Assembly: GCA_946480685.1 (NCBI GenBank)
Contig: CAMLLI010000007.1
Location: 1 to 16,709, forward strand
Direction of reading: 5' to 3'
DNA: 16,709 nucleotides
From: an uncultured Flammeovirgaceae bacterium
Lineage (GTDB): Bacteria; Bacteroidota; Bacteroidia; Cytophagales; Cyclobacteriaceae
Position 1 is the stretch's first letter; each line of letters opens with the position of its first letter. The notes under the pieces are model-generated. The model saw only the letters and a program-made list of their open reading frames with translations. It did not search any database and was not told where the DNA came from. Below, one piece after another: positions 8,101 through 14,916 of the stretch. The position numbers and the translations under genes were made by a program.

Positions 8101-9776
8101 AGTCCCTGTATATCGGCTTCAACGTTGGCGTGCAGAAAAAGACTGTCGCGCGACAACTTCAACCTGTGCAGGTATGCTGTATCAAGTTGTGCCTGGAACC
8201 TGATCTCGTTACGTTGGTCGCGCAGATCCATCGAACCACGCACCGTGAGTTCAAGATTAGGATCGTTGATCTTTACCAATCCCCGGAACAAACCTGTAGC
8301 GAATCGCGCATCGGTTGTTATGTTAGTATAATTATATCCCTTTATACCAATGGAACTGATCTTACCATTGAGCAGAAAATCGGCCGTACGTTGAGTAAGT
8401 CCTTTACCGCTGATCTGTCCGTTGAGACTTACGCGTTGGTAGAATGTTGTATCACCGAGGTACTGTCCTAAATCAAATGATGTCAGCGAAAGCTTACCCT
8501 TATAGACTGAGTAATCTATATTCTCTTCATTTACTTTCAGGTTAATGTCCGAGCGTATCGTACCGAGTTTGCTGGCAAATGTTCCGTTGGCAACAAAATC
8601 GGTTGGGTAACCTAAAAATTGTCCGTGCATACGAAGTATACCCAGCGGGCGCAGACGGTTAAGTGTACGATCATTAAACAAAAAGGTAAAGTCGCGCGGA
8701 TCGAAGATCGAATTCTGAACGTTGAGGTTAATGAAGGTCTCATTGAAGTTAGGCAGCCCTTCCATATCCAGCGAACCATTCAAGTTGGTGCTCCCTATAC
8801 CCAGTTGCATTTTACTGAGCTTGAACTTATCTACTCTTCCGTTAAATATACCACTGAGCTTCAGCGGCTGCGTTATGCGGTTTACACCAGGAGCAAAAAA
8901 GTCGAGGTCTTTTGGGTCGATGGTGGTGTTGGTCAGATTCGCGTGAATCTTTACTTTGCTCACAAAGTCGTTCAATTCGCGTAAGCCGTTATAGCGAAAC
9001 ACAATGGTATCGGAAACTGTACTTTCACCGGCTTGCAGGTTGAGTCCCGTAAATTCCATACCGCCTTGCGAAATCCGGAAGAAGGTTGATAACTGGTTTA
9101 CCCTGAATTTTGTTTTCAGGTCTTGCGTGATCAGTGTGCGAACAAAAAACTCCGTGGTATCGCCTAACACGACAAAGCTGTTGAGGTGACCTTCATCTAC
9201 AGCGAGCGAGAAATGATTATAGTCAAATCCATTCCGTATCGTATCCTGATCCTGGTTGATATAGGTGAACTGACTTTGATTGAGAAAGGCTTCACCGATG
9301 TTTATGCGTGGAGGTTTACCGGTACCTTTGCCACCGGAAGAGTAACCTTCGTTGATCCGGTTGATGAAGACATTGATATTCAGATCGCGCGAGGTATCAG
9401 ACTCATGAATTTTAGTAAGATATACATGGGCGCTGTCAACATAGATACCGTCAATGTTAACGTTGTTGTTTTCGAGAAGCTGCGAAAGTTTAAAGTTGAT
9501 GAGGATCTCTTTGGCCCCGATCATCCGGTTGCCTTCGAGGTCATAAACGCTGACTCCGGTAAGTTCGAGACGATCGAACCAGAGCATACGAAAACCTTTT
9601 ACGGTTGAAGGAAAACCCACTACTTCGGTAAAATTGCGCAGAAACCGGGAGGCCAGCCAGTTTTGAACAGGCGGCATTTGCAGCACTAAAAAACCTGATA
9701 TGAGCAGGAATATAAGGGCTGTAAAAAGATAGGCGAGTATCTTTCGAATTCTATTTTTGATAACTTGCCGGTTCAT
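5175..9776 (-). CDS. tamB: TamB-like translocation/assembly module protein (DUF490)
   Basis: At 1533 residues this is a typical AsmA-like, TamB-family protein. It has an N-terminal signal anchor (about 14-33, ILAYLFTALIFLLISGFLVL), a very long body of repeated beta strands, and a C-terminal TamB/DUF490 domain (about 1000-1480). The diagnostic strand VMVLLTLDGPMMSPEINFDI is near residue 1290. Such proteins form a hydrophobic groove across the periplasm. In Proteobacteria TamB works with TamA in outer membrane protein assembly, and the family is implicated in phospholipid transport between the membranes. The last 32 residues are a charged tail (ERKKRKKQQQSSSEE to EEDDGTE) with no family counterpart I know. 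No TamA/BamA-like gene is next to it. Its ATG (9774-9776) is 11 bp from the divergent tsaD start, and its 3' end overlaps the DUF2279 gene, with which it should form an operon. Confidence 0.92.
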   Translation of the reverse strand: MNRQVIKNRIRKILAYLFTALIFLLISGFLVLQMPPVQNWLASRFLRNFTEVVGFPSTVKGFRMLWFDRLELTGVSVYDLEGNRMIGAKEILINFKLSQLLENNNVNIDGIYVDSAHVYLTKIHESDTSRDLNINVFINRINEGYSSGGKGTGKPPRINIGEAFLNQSQFTYINQDQDTIRNGFDYNHFSLAVDEGHLNSFVVLGDTTEFFVRTLITQDLKTKFRVNQLSTFFRISQGGMEFTGLNLQAGESTVSDTIVFRYNGLRELNDFVSKVKIHANLTNTTIDPKDLDFFAPGVNRITQPLKLSGIFNGRVDKFKLSKMQLGIGSTNLNGSLDMEGLPNFNETFINLNVQNSIFDPRDFTFLFNDRTLNRLRPLGILRMHGQFLGYPTDFVANGTFASKLGTIRSDINLKVNEENIDYSVYKGKLSLTSFDLGQYLGDTTFYQRVSLNGQISGKGLTQRTADFLLNGKISSIGIKGYNYTNITTDARFATGLFRGLVKINDPNLELTVRGSMDLRDQRNEIRFQAQLDTAYLHRLKLSRDSLFLHANVEADIQGLTLDSLRGTANVHNLVVLYKDQELSLDAIQLDAQRDKGNRLFRVQSTLVDVEAKGDYYFSDISSDVETLVKEILLNLKNDKQQIAEYYSQKVRRPKSYQAQLAINLKDIKPITDLFNIDLSLSPNTRFDGKFTSGRTTIFNIYSEFDSLKYEGKTFVNSNIELTVSKISDSTSVLSMLTVTSDKQILNKNLQTKNLLAEAIWNRNHIDFSLDADHDGQSNYMRLQGGVDFQQDSTVISMLPSELQLLERKWSFARDNYIAINGSDWTFSNLALLNEQQSIKLDGKISKDPSKVISLYIDSLELSLFNVLTNKKIAGVTDAHINMSNFYRKPVIQNDLSIQNFKVDDFLIGDVVGKNHWDTVEHKLDINLFVDRMGTRIVNVAGDYNPSREYSPLNLTANLDKAELIIVQPFLEEFFSQIGGTVSGEFKITGELTEPDIRGEGQVSDGQIMINYLKTLYRFTGIIGLTPTSIFFKDIELTDILRNKGRLNGAITHQAFSNMAINMDADFRNFQVLNTSMKDNSLFYGQAYATGDVNFSGLLSNLRISSNARTEKNTRIYVPLNGSSSVNKKEFITFVNFKDSTYTKTAQQNIRKKVNITGLSFDLNLDVTPDAYCEIIFDMKSGDIIRGRGVGDLRLQLDTKGEFNMFGPFEFTEGWYNFTLYDIINKEFIIRKGSRITWYGDPYKATVDIDATYNQLASFAPLVTMNDPSVSITESPQLQRRYPVMVLLTLDGPMMSPEINFDITAKDLPKNVQTNTQAINLDLLFTAFKNKLDEQELKRQVFSLIVLRKFSPAESLSTSGSVVNSLSELFSNQLSHWMSQVDEDLVVDVDIGSMDAESFNTFQLRMSYTFLNGRLRVTGDGTYNTSNNATNSTGTQQNPSSLAGDWTVDYMLTADGKLRVKMYSRTNVNPILSSVNNQTAMTTGASIIHTQSFNEIKDLWISERKKRKKQQQSSSEEKANNNTDAIKEEDDGTE
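9752..9759 (+). promoter_or_regulatory. candidate -7 promoter element of tsaD
   Basis: TATTTTTG matches the Bacteroidota -7 consensus TAnnTTTG exactly. It lies 28 bases before the tsaD ATG and inside the 5' coding end of tamB, which is where a tsaD promoter would have to be because the two starts are only 11 bp apart. I see no convincing TTG at the -33 position. Confidence 0.4.
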
Positions 9777-9787
9777 TCTAACTACAC

Positions 9788-10795
9788 ATGCGTCCCGTTA
9801 TCCTTGCCATTGAGTCTTCGTGCGATGAAACATCTGCCTCCGTTATACGAAACGGCAAGGTACTTAATAATATTATCGCCTCACAGGCAGTCCACCAAAA
9901 ATACGGAGGAGTGGTTCCTGAACTCGCTTCACGTGCACACCAGCAAAACATAGTAGCGGTAGTGAACGAAGCGATGGAAACTTCGGGCATCAGCAGAACA
10001 GAACTCGATGCCATTGCGTTCACGCGCGGCCCCGGATTAATGGGAGCTTTACTGGTAGGTGTATCGTTTGCCAAAGGGATGGCAATGGCGCTCAACATTC
10101 CGATGATCGAAGTCAATCACATGCAGGCACACGTGCTCGCGCATTTCATTGACGATCCTAAACCAACGTTTCCGTTTCTTTGTCTCACGGTAAGCGGTGG
10201 ACATACGCAGATCGTACTGGTAAAAAGTCATCTCGACATGGAGGTGATCGGACAAACACAGGATGATGCCGTAGGAGAGGCGTTCGATAAGGCAGCCAAG
10301 ATTATGGGACTTCCATATCCTGGCGGACCGCTGATCGATAAGTATGCGCAGTCTGGGAATCCGAAGGCCTATAAGTTTTCAGAGACGGTTATGCCCGGAC
10401 TTGATTTTTCGTTCAGTGGAATCAAAACTGCTTTCCTATATTTCCTTCGCGATGAAAAGGCCCGGAACCCTAATTTCGTAGAAGAACATGTTAATGATAT
10501 ATGTGCCAGTCTGCAGCAGCATCTCATTAACATGTTGCTCACCCGGGTGCGACAGGCCAGCGAGCAAACCGGTATAAAAAATATAGCCATAGCCGGAGGT
10601 GTTTCCGCCAACTCCGGGTTACGCAAAGAGTTAAAAGCTCTTGGCGATAAGCAGGGATGGAATATATTTATACCTTCATTTGAATATTGTACCGACAACG
10701 CAGCGATGATTGCTGTGGCGGCACACTATAAATACCTGAAGAGTGAATTTTGTTCACTCGATGTTACTCCCCTGGCGCGAATGCCTTTGTCTTGA
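9788..10795 (+). CDS. tsaD: tRNA N6-adenosine threonylcarbamoyltransferase TsaD
   Basis: This enzyme transfers the threonylcarbamoyl group to A37 of tRNAs that read ANN codons, giving t6A, together with TsaB and TsaE. The length (335 residues) and all hallmarks fit. The N-terminal ASKHA phosphate loop is AIESSCDETS (7-16). The metal-binding HxxxH is H111/H115 in NHMQAHVLAH. GGHTQIV is at 137-143, GLDFSFSGIKTA at 204-215, GGVSANSGLR at 270-279 and the third metal ligand D303 in CTDNAAM. The ATG at 9788 gives MRPVILAIESS, the normal TsaD start. It is divergent to tamB (11 bp apart) and leads a + strand cluster with a thioesterase, smpB and an NlpC/P60 peptidase. TsaB and TsaE are not in the window. 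Confidence 0.97.
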   Translation: MRPVILAIESSCDETSASVIRNGKVLNNIIASQAVHQKYGGVVPELASRAHQQNIVAVVNEAMETSGISRTELDAIAFTRGPGLMGALLVGVSFAKGMAMALNIPMIEVNHMQAHVLAHFIDDPKPTFPFLCLTVSGGHTQIVLVKSHLDMEVIGQTQDDAVGEAFDKAAKIMGLPYPGGPLIDKYAQSGNPKAYKFSETVMPGLDFSFSGIKTAFLYFLRDEKARNPNFVEEHVNDICASLQQHLINMLLTRVRQASEQTGIKNIAIAGGVSANSGLRKELKALGDKQGWNIFIPSFEYCTDNAAMIAVAAHYKYLKSEFCSLDVTPLARMPLS

Positions 10796-10857
10796 GTTGA
10801 ACGCGTTGAGCATGAAGCTTTACACGTTCAGTTGTATACATGGAAAGATGTAGCACG

Positions 10858-11238
10858 ATGAAAAGTATTGCAACAACACAACAAGAACACCGCTATACCG
10901 TTCAACCGCAGGACGTAGCTGCCTTTCATGGGGAAGTAGTACATCCGGTATGCTCCACATTTGTATTGGCACGTGAAATCGAATGGACAACGAGACTGTT
11001 TGTGCTGGAGATGAAAGAAGACGATGAAGAAGGTATCGGGACACAGGTGAGTATTGATCATAAAAGTCCTGCGTTTGTCGGAGAAGAAATTATCTTTACT
11101 GCCCAAATCGAAAGTCTTCGCGACCATGAACTGATCTGCAGTTACAAAGCGATGGCAGGCAACCGGCTTATTGCCACTGGTCAGACAGGACAAAAGATTT
11201 TAAAGAAAGAAACCCTCAAAGGAATTTTTACCAGGTGA
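10858..11238 (+). CDS. FlK-like hotdog-fold acyl-CoA thioesterase
   Basis: A single hotdog domain of 126 residues (132 if the in-frame ATG at 10840 is used). It resembles fluoroacetyl-CoA thioesterase FlK and the broader FlK-like thioesterase family. Counting from the longer start, Thr40 (HPVCST), Glu48 (REIEW) and His74 (SIDH) have the same spacing (8 and 26 residues) as FlK's catalytic Thr42, Glu50 and His76, which supports an active enzyme. The physiological substrate is unknown; in ordinary bacteria the family probably hydrolyses short acyl-CoAs. I favour the ATG at 10858 (MKSIATTQQ) because the domain starts at about HRYTV, but this is not decided. It follows tsaD by 62 nt without a visible terminator and precedes smpB by 63 nt. 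Confidence 0.75.
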   Translation: MKSIATTQQEHRYTVQPQDVAAFHGEVVHPVCSTFVLAREIEWTTRLFVLEMKEDDEEGIGTQVSIDHKSPAFVGEEIIFTAQIESLRDHELICSYKAMAGNRLIATGQTGQKILKKETLKGIFTR

Positions 11239-11282
11239 AAGTAAAAATCAGTTTCACACAACTGTATTTATACCGGTAACCC

Positions 11283-11290
11283 TATATTTG
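11283..11290 (+). promoter_or_regulatory. candidate -7 promoter element of smpB
   Basis: TATATTTG is an exact match to TAnnTTTG. It is only 11 bases before the smpB ATG, so transcription would start just a few bases ahead of the start codon and give a very short leader. ACTG at 11261-11264 could be a poor -33 element. The site suggests smpB can be expressed apart from the tsaD/thioesterase transcript. Confidence 0.4.
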
Positions 11291-11301
11291 AATAACTGAA
11301 G

Positions 11302-11763
11302 ATGAAACAACGTTTTTCTGATAATATTAATATAAAGAACCGCCAGGCAAGTTTTGAATTTGAGTTGTTGGATAAGTATGTGGCGGGCATGGTGCTGATG
11401 GGCACGGAAATTAAATCAATCCGCGAAGGAAAAGTAAACCTGCAGGATGGCTATTGCTACATTAACAATGGCGAACTGTTTGTGAAGGGCATTAACATTA
11501 CTCCGTATGCACAAGGTACGCACTATAATCATGCTGCTACCCGCGAGCGAAAGCTGTTGCTGAAACGTTCGGAGATAAAAAAACTGGAAGGTAAGATTGA
11601 GGAGAAAGGATTAACGTTGATTCCCACCCGACTTTTTATTAACGATCGTGGACTTGCCAAGTTGGAGATTGCTATAGGAAGGGGTAAGAAACTTCACGAC
11701 AAGCGCGACAGTATACGGGAGCGAGATGCCAAGCGTGAGTTAAATCGTATTAAGCTAAAGTAA
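11302..11763 (+). CDS. smpB: SsrA-binding protein SmpB
   Basis: SmpB binds tmRNA and carries it to stalled ribosomes for trans-translation. At 153 residues the length is normal. Family blocks are all present: NRQASFEFELLDKYVAGMVL (13-32), GTEIKSIREGKVNLQDGY (34-51), INITPYAQGTHYNHAATRER (64-83), RKLLLKRSEIKKLEG (83-97), and GLTLIPTRLFINDRGLAKLE (103-122). The C-terminal tail GRGKKLHDKRDSIRERDAKR (127-146) is the part that enters the mRNA channel and turns helical in the ribosome. The ATG at 11302 gives the usual short N-terminus before the NR motif. The tmRNA gene is not in this window. The NlpC/P60 gene follows after 16 nt. Confidence 0.97.
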   Translation: MKQRFSDNINIKNRQASFEFELLDKYVAGMVLMGTEIKSIREGKVNLQDGYCYINNGELFVKGINITPYAQGTHYNHAATRERKLLLKRSEIKKLEGKIEEKGLTLIPTRLFINDRGLAKLEIAIGRGKKLHDKRDSIRERDAKRELNRIKLK

Positions 11764-11779
11764 ACGGAGAATTTTCATA

Positions 11780-12571
11780 ATGGAGAATATGAATTATGGT
11801 GTTTGTCGCCTGAGCGTATTGTCGGTACGTGCGGAAGCTTCTGATAAAGCGGAGCAGACAACACAGCTTCTGTTTGGAGATCATTATGAAGTGATGGACC
11901 AGTCGAAAGACAAGAACTGGTTGCGTATCCGTATTCATTTTGATCAGTATGAAGGATGGATCGATACCAGGCAGCATCATGCCGTATCGAAAGAGTATTT
12001 TGATTACCTCGAGAAATCCGAATTTAAAATTACCACCGACCTTACTTCGAGCATGCTCTACAACAAGAGCCCGCTGGTAATTCTTATGGGGAGTATGATA
12101 CCCATTTCAAGTTCTGAACTGTTCAAGATGGAAGAACAGTTTGCTTTTAATGGCGAAGCAAAAAACGTTGGACTGAAACGCGAGTACGAATACCTCCGAA
12201 ATATAGCAGTGAAGTATATAAACGCTCCGTATCAATGGGGTGGTAAAAATCCGTTTGGTATAGATTGTTCCGGCTTTACGCAGATGGTGTTCAAGATCAG
12301 CGGCTATAAACTTCTCCGCGATTCATCGCAGCAGGCCAATCAGGGTAAAACTGTTAAAGATTTTACAGAAGCGCGTCCCGGTGATCTGGCCTTCTTTAAA
12401 AATGCCGAAGGAAAAATTGTACACGTTGGTATATTATTGCATGAAGACAAAATCATTCATGCATCCGGCCGCGTTCGTATTGATCAGTTTACATCAGAAG
12501 GCATCGTTAACAGCGAGACCAAAGCATTAACGCACACATTGTCTCATTTGAGGAGAGTACTCACGGAGTAA
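11780..12571 (+). CDS. NlpC/P60 family cysteine peptidase, DPP VI-like
   Basis: A 263-residue peptidase with an N-terminal SH3-like region (about 5-65, with LSVRAE and DKNWLRIRI to EGWID) and a C-terminal NlpC/P60 domain (about 135-262). The catalytic residues are C163 in GIDCSGFTQMVF, H215 in IVHVGI and H227 in IIHASG. PYQWGGKNP (150-158) is the substrate-site motif before the cysteine. No signal peptide or lipobox is present, so it should be cytoplasmic. This matches dipeptidyl-peptidase VI / endopeptidase II-type enzymes, which cleave gamma-D-Glu-diamino acid bonds in imported peptidoglycan fragments, so a role in muropeptide recycling is the best inference. The start could be ATG 11780 or the in-frame ATG at 11789 (MNYGVCRLSV). 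It lies 16 nt after smpB, probably in one transcript, and converges on the transposase gene. Confidence 0.88.
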   Translation: MENMNYGVCRLSVLSVRAEASDKAEQTTQLLFGDHYEVMDQSKDKNWLRIRIHFDQYEGWIDTRQHHAVSKEYFDYLEKSEFKITTDLTSSMLYNKSPLVILMGSMIPISSSELFKMEEQFAFNGEAKNVGLKREYEYLRNIAVKYINAPYQWGGKNPFGIDCSGFTQMVFKISGYKLLRDSSQQANQGKTVKDFTEARPGDLAFFKNAEGKIVHVGILLHEDKIIHASGRVRIDQFTSEGIVNSETKALTHTLSHLRRVLTE

Positions 12572-12586
12572 CGTACACGATCATCA

Positions 12587-13138
12587 TCAGATCAAAATAA
12601 CATCAATCAGTTTTTCCGGTAGCCCGGCATAGTTTATAGCACTGCTGTACAGATAGTCTTCGGGCGATAGTACAATGCCGGCTTTTACAGGATTGTTGTG
12701 GATATACTCCAGCCGCTGCTCCAGCATTATATTCGTATTTAGTTCGATCGGGTGCGAGTGCTGCTCCCAGAACTGATATATTTTATTGTTAGGATTATAG
12801 CGGCCGGTACGTTCAAACATCCACATTAATAAATCCTTTCGACTTTCCTGCGGATTATCTTTTACGGCTTCAATGATTTTTACAGAAGTATATTTTTTGA
12901 TGTCGCGTATAATTCCCTGCAGATCGCCAGTACCGCGTCTGCCGATGATCATGTGTACATGATTCGTCATGATGCAATAGGCATATAGGTCTAGTCCTTT
13001 ATACTGCTGACAGTATCGCAGACTATCCATAAATATATCTCTATATTCTCTTCGCGTAAAAACATCCAGCCATCGGATGACAGTAAAGGTCACGAAATAT
13101 AGTTGATCCTGATCCCGGATCTTGTACTTACGACTCAC
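12587..13138 (-). CDS. REP-associated tyrosine transposase (RAYT, Y1_Tnp)
   Basis: A single-domain HUH endonuclease of the Y1/IS200-like superfamily, 183 residues. The HUH motif is HVH (H60, H62) within CIMTNHVHMI, the catalytic tyrosine is Y83 in IKKYTS, and the C-terminal RAYT signature RLEYIHNNPVKAGIV is at 142-156. FVTFTVIRWLDVFTRREYRD near the N-terminus and YQFWEQHSHPIEL (121-133) also fit the RAYT group. RAYTs are domesticated single-copy relatives of IS200 transposases that cut and join REP hairpins. The open frame is intact and starts with GTG (13136-13138), after an in-frame TAA. A four-hairpin REP array lies 43 bases upstream. The gene converges on the NlpC/P60 gene with 15 bp between the stops and no IS ends or target duplication visible. 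Confidence 0.93.
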   Translation of the reverse strand: MSRKYKIRDQDQLYFVTFTVIRWLDVFTRREYRDIFMDSLRYCQQYKGLDLYAYCIMTNHVHMIIGRRGTGDLQGIIRDIKKYTSVKIIEAVKDNPQESRKDLLMWMFERTGRYNPNNKIYQFWEQHSHPIELNTNIMLEQRLEYIHNNPVKAGIVLSPEDYLYSSAINYAGLPEKLIDVILI

Positions 13139-13180
13139 AGCTAACGGTTAATTTTTTGCAATAGTATAGTAAATATACAT

Positions 13181-13319
13181 CTGGCGCAAGTCTGACGACT
13201 TGTGCCAGCCCATGAAATCAGTCTTCCGACTGATAAAAATGTATTTATTTTTTTTTGAATAGTAATTCCAAGTCAGAAGACTTGGAATATATATAGGCAC
13301 AAGTCTTCAGACTTGCGCC
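13181..13319. repeat. REP-like array of four hairpins upstream of the RAYT
   Basis: Four hairpins, each with a 4-base loop. REP1 (13181-13208) has a 12-bp stem CTGGCGCAAGTC/GACTTGTGCCAG with one G-U pair and loop TGAC. REP2 (13217-13234) has the 7-bp stem ATCAGTC/GACTGAT, loop TTCC. REP3 (13265-13288) has the 10-bp stem ATTCCAAGTC/GACTTGGAAT, loop AGAA. REP4 (13296-13319) has the stem GGCACAAGTC/GACTTGCGCC, loop TTCA. REP4 is nearly the exact reverse of REP1, differing in a single loop base. All share AGTC-N4-GACT. They form two close pairs (8 and 7 bases apart) separated by 30 bases that include a run of T. REP4 starts 2 bases after the stop codon of the secreted-protein gene and may also stabilise or end its mRNA. 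Confidence 0.88.
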
Positions 13320-13321
13320 AG

Positions 13322-13909
13322 TTATGGGGTAACTACTCTGGCAAAAGCATCCCGTATATAAACACGCGAAACCCAAATCTTCGACTTGTTCGGATTTACT
13401 TCGATCGATTCAAGAACTCCACCACACCGAACATTCTTACCAATATACCGTGAAGGATTAATCGGCTCCTTATAAACAAAGTACTCGAAACAGAGAATTG
13501 ATGTTTTAGTTTTGTTAGCCGTAGTTGTCATTCCCTTTAATATACCATTGTGCATAACAAACTTTAGCGAGTTATACCCCAGCGCGGTGCTGTCAATACA
13601 AGGATGTGCCGGCATAACAACCCAATGCCCTATATATTGGTTGGTGCTCTTTGTAAATTCATCATACGTCATCTGGTCAGCAGTAACCATACCAGCAGCC
13701 GCAAAGATATTCATATAGGTTACGATACCGCGTATATCGGAGGAGTCGTTTTTTGTAGAGCTGAGAAGCTGTTTTGTTTTTTCAAACGCACTTTTAAAGT
13801 CTTCGTTCTGTAGATAGGGGATAACACTTTTAAAGTCGTCATGCGTTACTACCTGGGCGCGGATTATGCTTGGGAGGAGTAGGAATATACCGATAGCAAG
13901 AAACTTCAT
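13322..13909 (-). CDS. secreted protein of unknown function
   Basis: I do not recognise this 195-residue protein. It has a clear signal peptide (MKFLAIGIFLLLPSIIRA, cleavage likely before Q19) and no further membrane segment, so it should be periplasmic or extracellular. The mature N-terminal part (about 23-85) is predicted helical and TPR-like in look (SVIPYLQNEDFKSAFEKTKQ). The C-terminal part (about 95-190) looks mostly beta, ending RYIGKNVRCGGVLESIEV and IWVSRVYIRD. That pattern could fit an OB-type barrel, though this is only a guess. Three cysteines (C104, C140, C162) are in the beta part. The gene ends 2 bases before a REP hairpin and starts 62 bases after the PfkB kinase stop, on the same strand. 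Confidence 0.75.
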   Translation of the reverse strand: MKFLAIGIFLLLPSIIRAQVVTHDDFKSVIPYLQNEDFKSAFEKTKQLLSSTKNDSSDIRGIVTYMNIFAAAGMVTADQMTYDEFTKSTNQYIGHWVVMPAHPCIDSTALGYNSLKFVMHNGILKGMTTTANKTKTSILCFEYFVYKEPINPSRYIGKNVRCGGVLESIEVNPNKSKIWVSRVYIRDAFARVVTP

Positions 13910-13971
13910 GGTGAGGGAATAGCGGCAGTTGTAACGAAGCGCTATAATTTACTAACGGAATATAGCCCCGG

Positions 13972-14865
13972 TCAGATATCTACCGGCATTACTTTTTTTC
14001 CGTGCTTCAGCAGCCCGGCTACATCTTCATGTGCTCCGGTAAACGGACCAGACGATTCAATTTTTAAAGTAGCCATGGCAGCACCAAACTCACCAGCCGT
14101 TTGCAGGCCGGCATTCCGGATGCGCTGGTATAAATAGCCTGCCATATAGGTATCGCCACAACCAGTGGCATCCGTTACAGCTTTAGGAAGGTAAGCCGGT
14201 ATATCATAAAACGTATTTTGGTGATAGATAACGGAACCTTTGCTGCCCAGTGTAATGATTACTTCCTTTACACCCCAGTCGGCTAGTATCTTTGATCCTT
14301 CGCGAACATCGCTGCTGCCTGTAAGCACTTCCATTTCGTGTTCGTTGGCTTTCAGTATATCGATATAGGCAAGTGCTTCCCGTTTTGCGGGCCAATCTAT
14401 AGCCAGCACATTTTCGTTTTCTACTTTACGCAAATAACCTTGTACATCGAGGGATACAATACTTTTTTCTGCAAGGTACTTGATAACTTCCGTAGCGATG
14501 TCATCAGCCAGCAGTGGACCAAGATGAAAAATTTTGGCCTGTACATCTGCGAGTTGTTCTATCGTAAACGGATCTGCTGTTTGTAAAACCCGCTGCGTAC
14601 GATGATCAACGTTGTGTGAGTAAATGTTTTCAAAATATACTGTATGAGCACTGGGCAATGCATTAACATCAATACCCTTGGCACGAAGTTCTGTCACAAA
14701 CTTCATTTCACTTTCCGCAAGCGCAGTTACCAGGGTATACTTGACAGCCATGTTTTTAATGGCGTTGGAGAAGTAAAACGATGTACCGCCCGCCATGTGA
14801 ACGGTTGATTTTGGAGTAACTACTTTGTCAAGCGTAATGTGTCCGATGCAGCAGATGTCAAACAT
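13972..14865 (-). CDS. PfkB-family carbohydrate/nucleoside kinase
   Basis: An ATP-dependent kinase of the ribokinase/PfkB family. I use the ATG at 14863-14865 (MFDICCIGHITLDKV), which gives 297 residues and the normal family N-terminal strand. The open frame back to 14919 would add 18 unusual residues and overlap a good promoter element. Motif 1 is in AGGTSFYFSNAIKNM (about 26-39). Motif 2 is DATGCGDTYMAGY (232-244), where D238 is the catalytic base and GCGD the anion hole. ITLGSKGS (about 204-211) is also typical, as is NEHEMEVLTG (about 174-183). The lid strands are short, so ribokinase- or adenosine-kinase-like substrates are possible; the actual substrate is unknown. It is preceded by an exact -7 element and by a likely terminator of the PD40 gene, so it probably starts its own transcript. 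Confidence 0.88.
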   Translation of the reverse strand: MFDICCIGHITLDKVVTPKSTVHMAGGTSFYFSNAIKNMAVKYTLVTALAESEMKFVTELRAKGIDVNALPSAHTVYFENIYSHNVDHRTQRVLQTADPFTIEQLADVQAKIFHLGPLLADDIATEVIKYLAEKSIVSLDVQGYLRKVENENVLAIDWPAKREALAYIDILKANEHEMEVLTGSSDVREGSKILADWGVKEVIITLGSKGSVIYHQNTFYDIPAYLPKAVTDATGCGDTYMAGYLYQRIRNAGLQTAGEFGAAMATLKIESSGPFTGAHEDVAGLLKHGKKVMPVDI

Positions 14866-14916
14866 AATTTTAACAAGGTCAGTGGGCGGTCGGGGCAGGG
14901 CCGCCTTTAAAAGCCT

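Noticed and set aside
6145..9608. Many + strand open frames opposite tamB
   Set aside because: They are antisense shadows of a continuous, well supported 1533-codon gene and show no domain features.
10966..10986. Possible sigma-54 promoter (TTGGCAC)
   Set aside because: The downstream GC element is missing at the required spacing, and the match lies inside the thioesterase gene.
13181..13319. CRISPR array
   Set aside because: The units are palindromic hairpins in alternating orientation with uneven 7, 8 and 30 base gaps, not direct repeats with constant-length spacers, and no cas gene is near.
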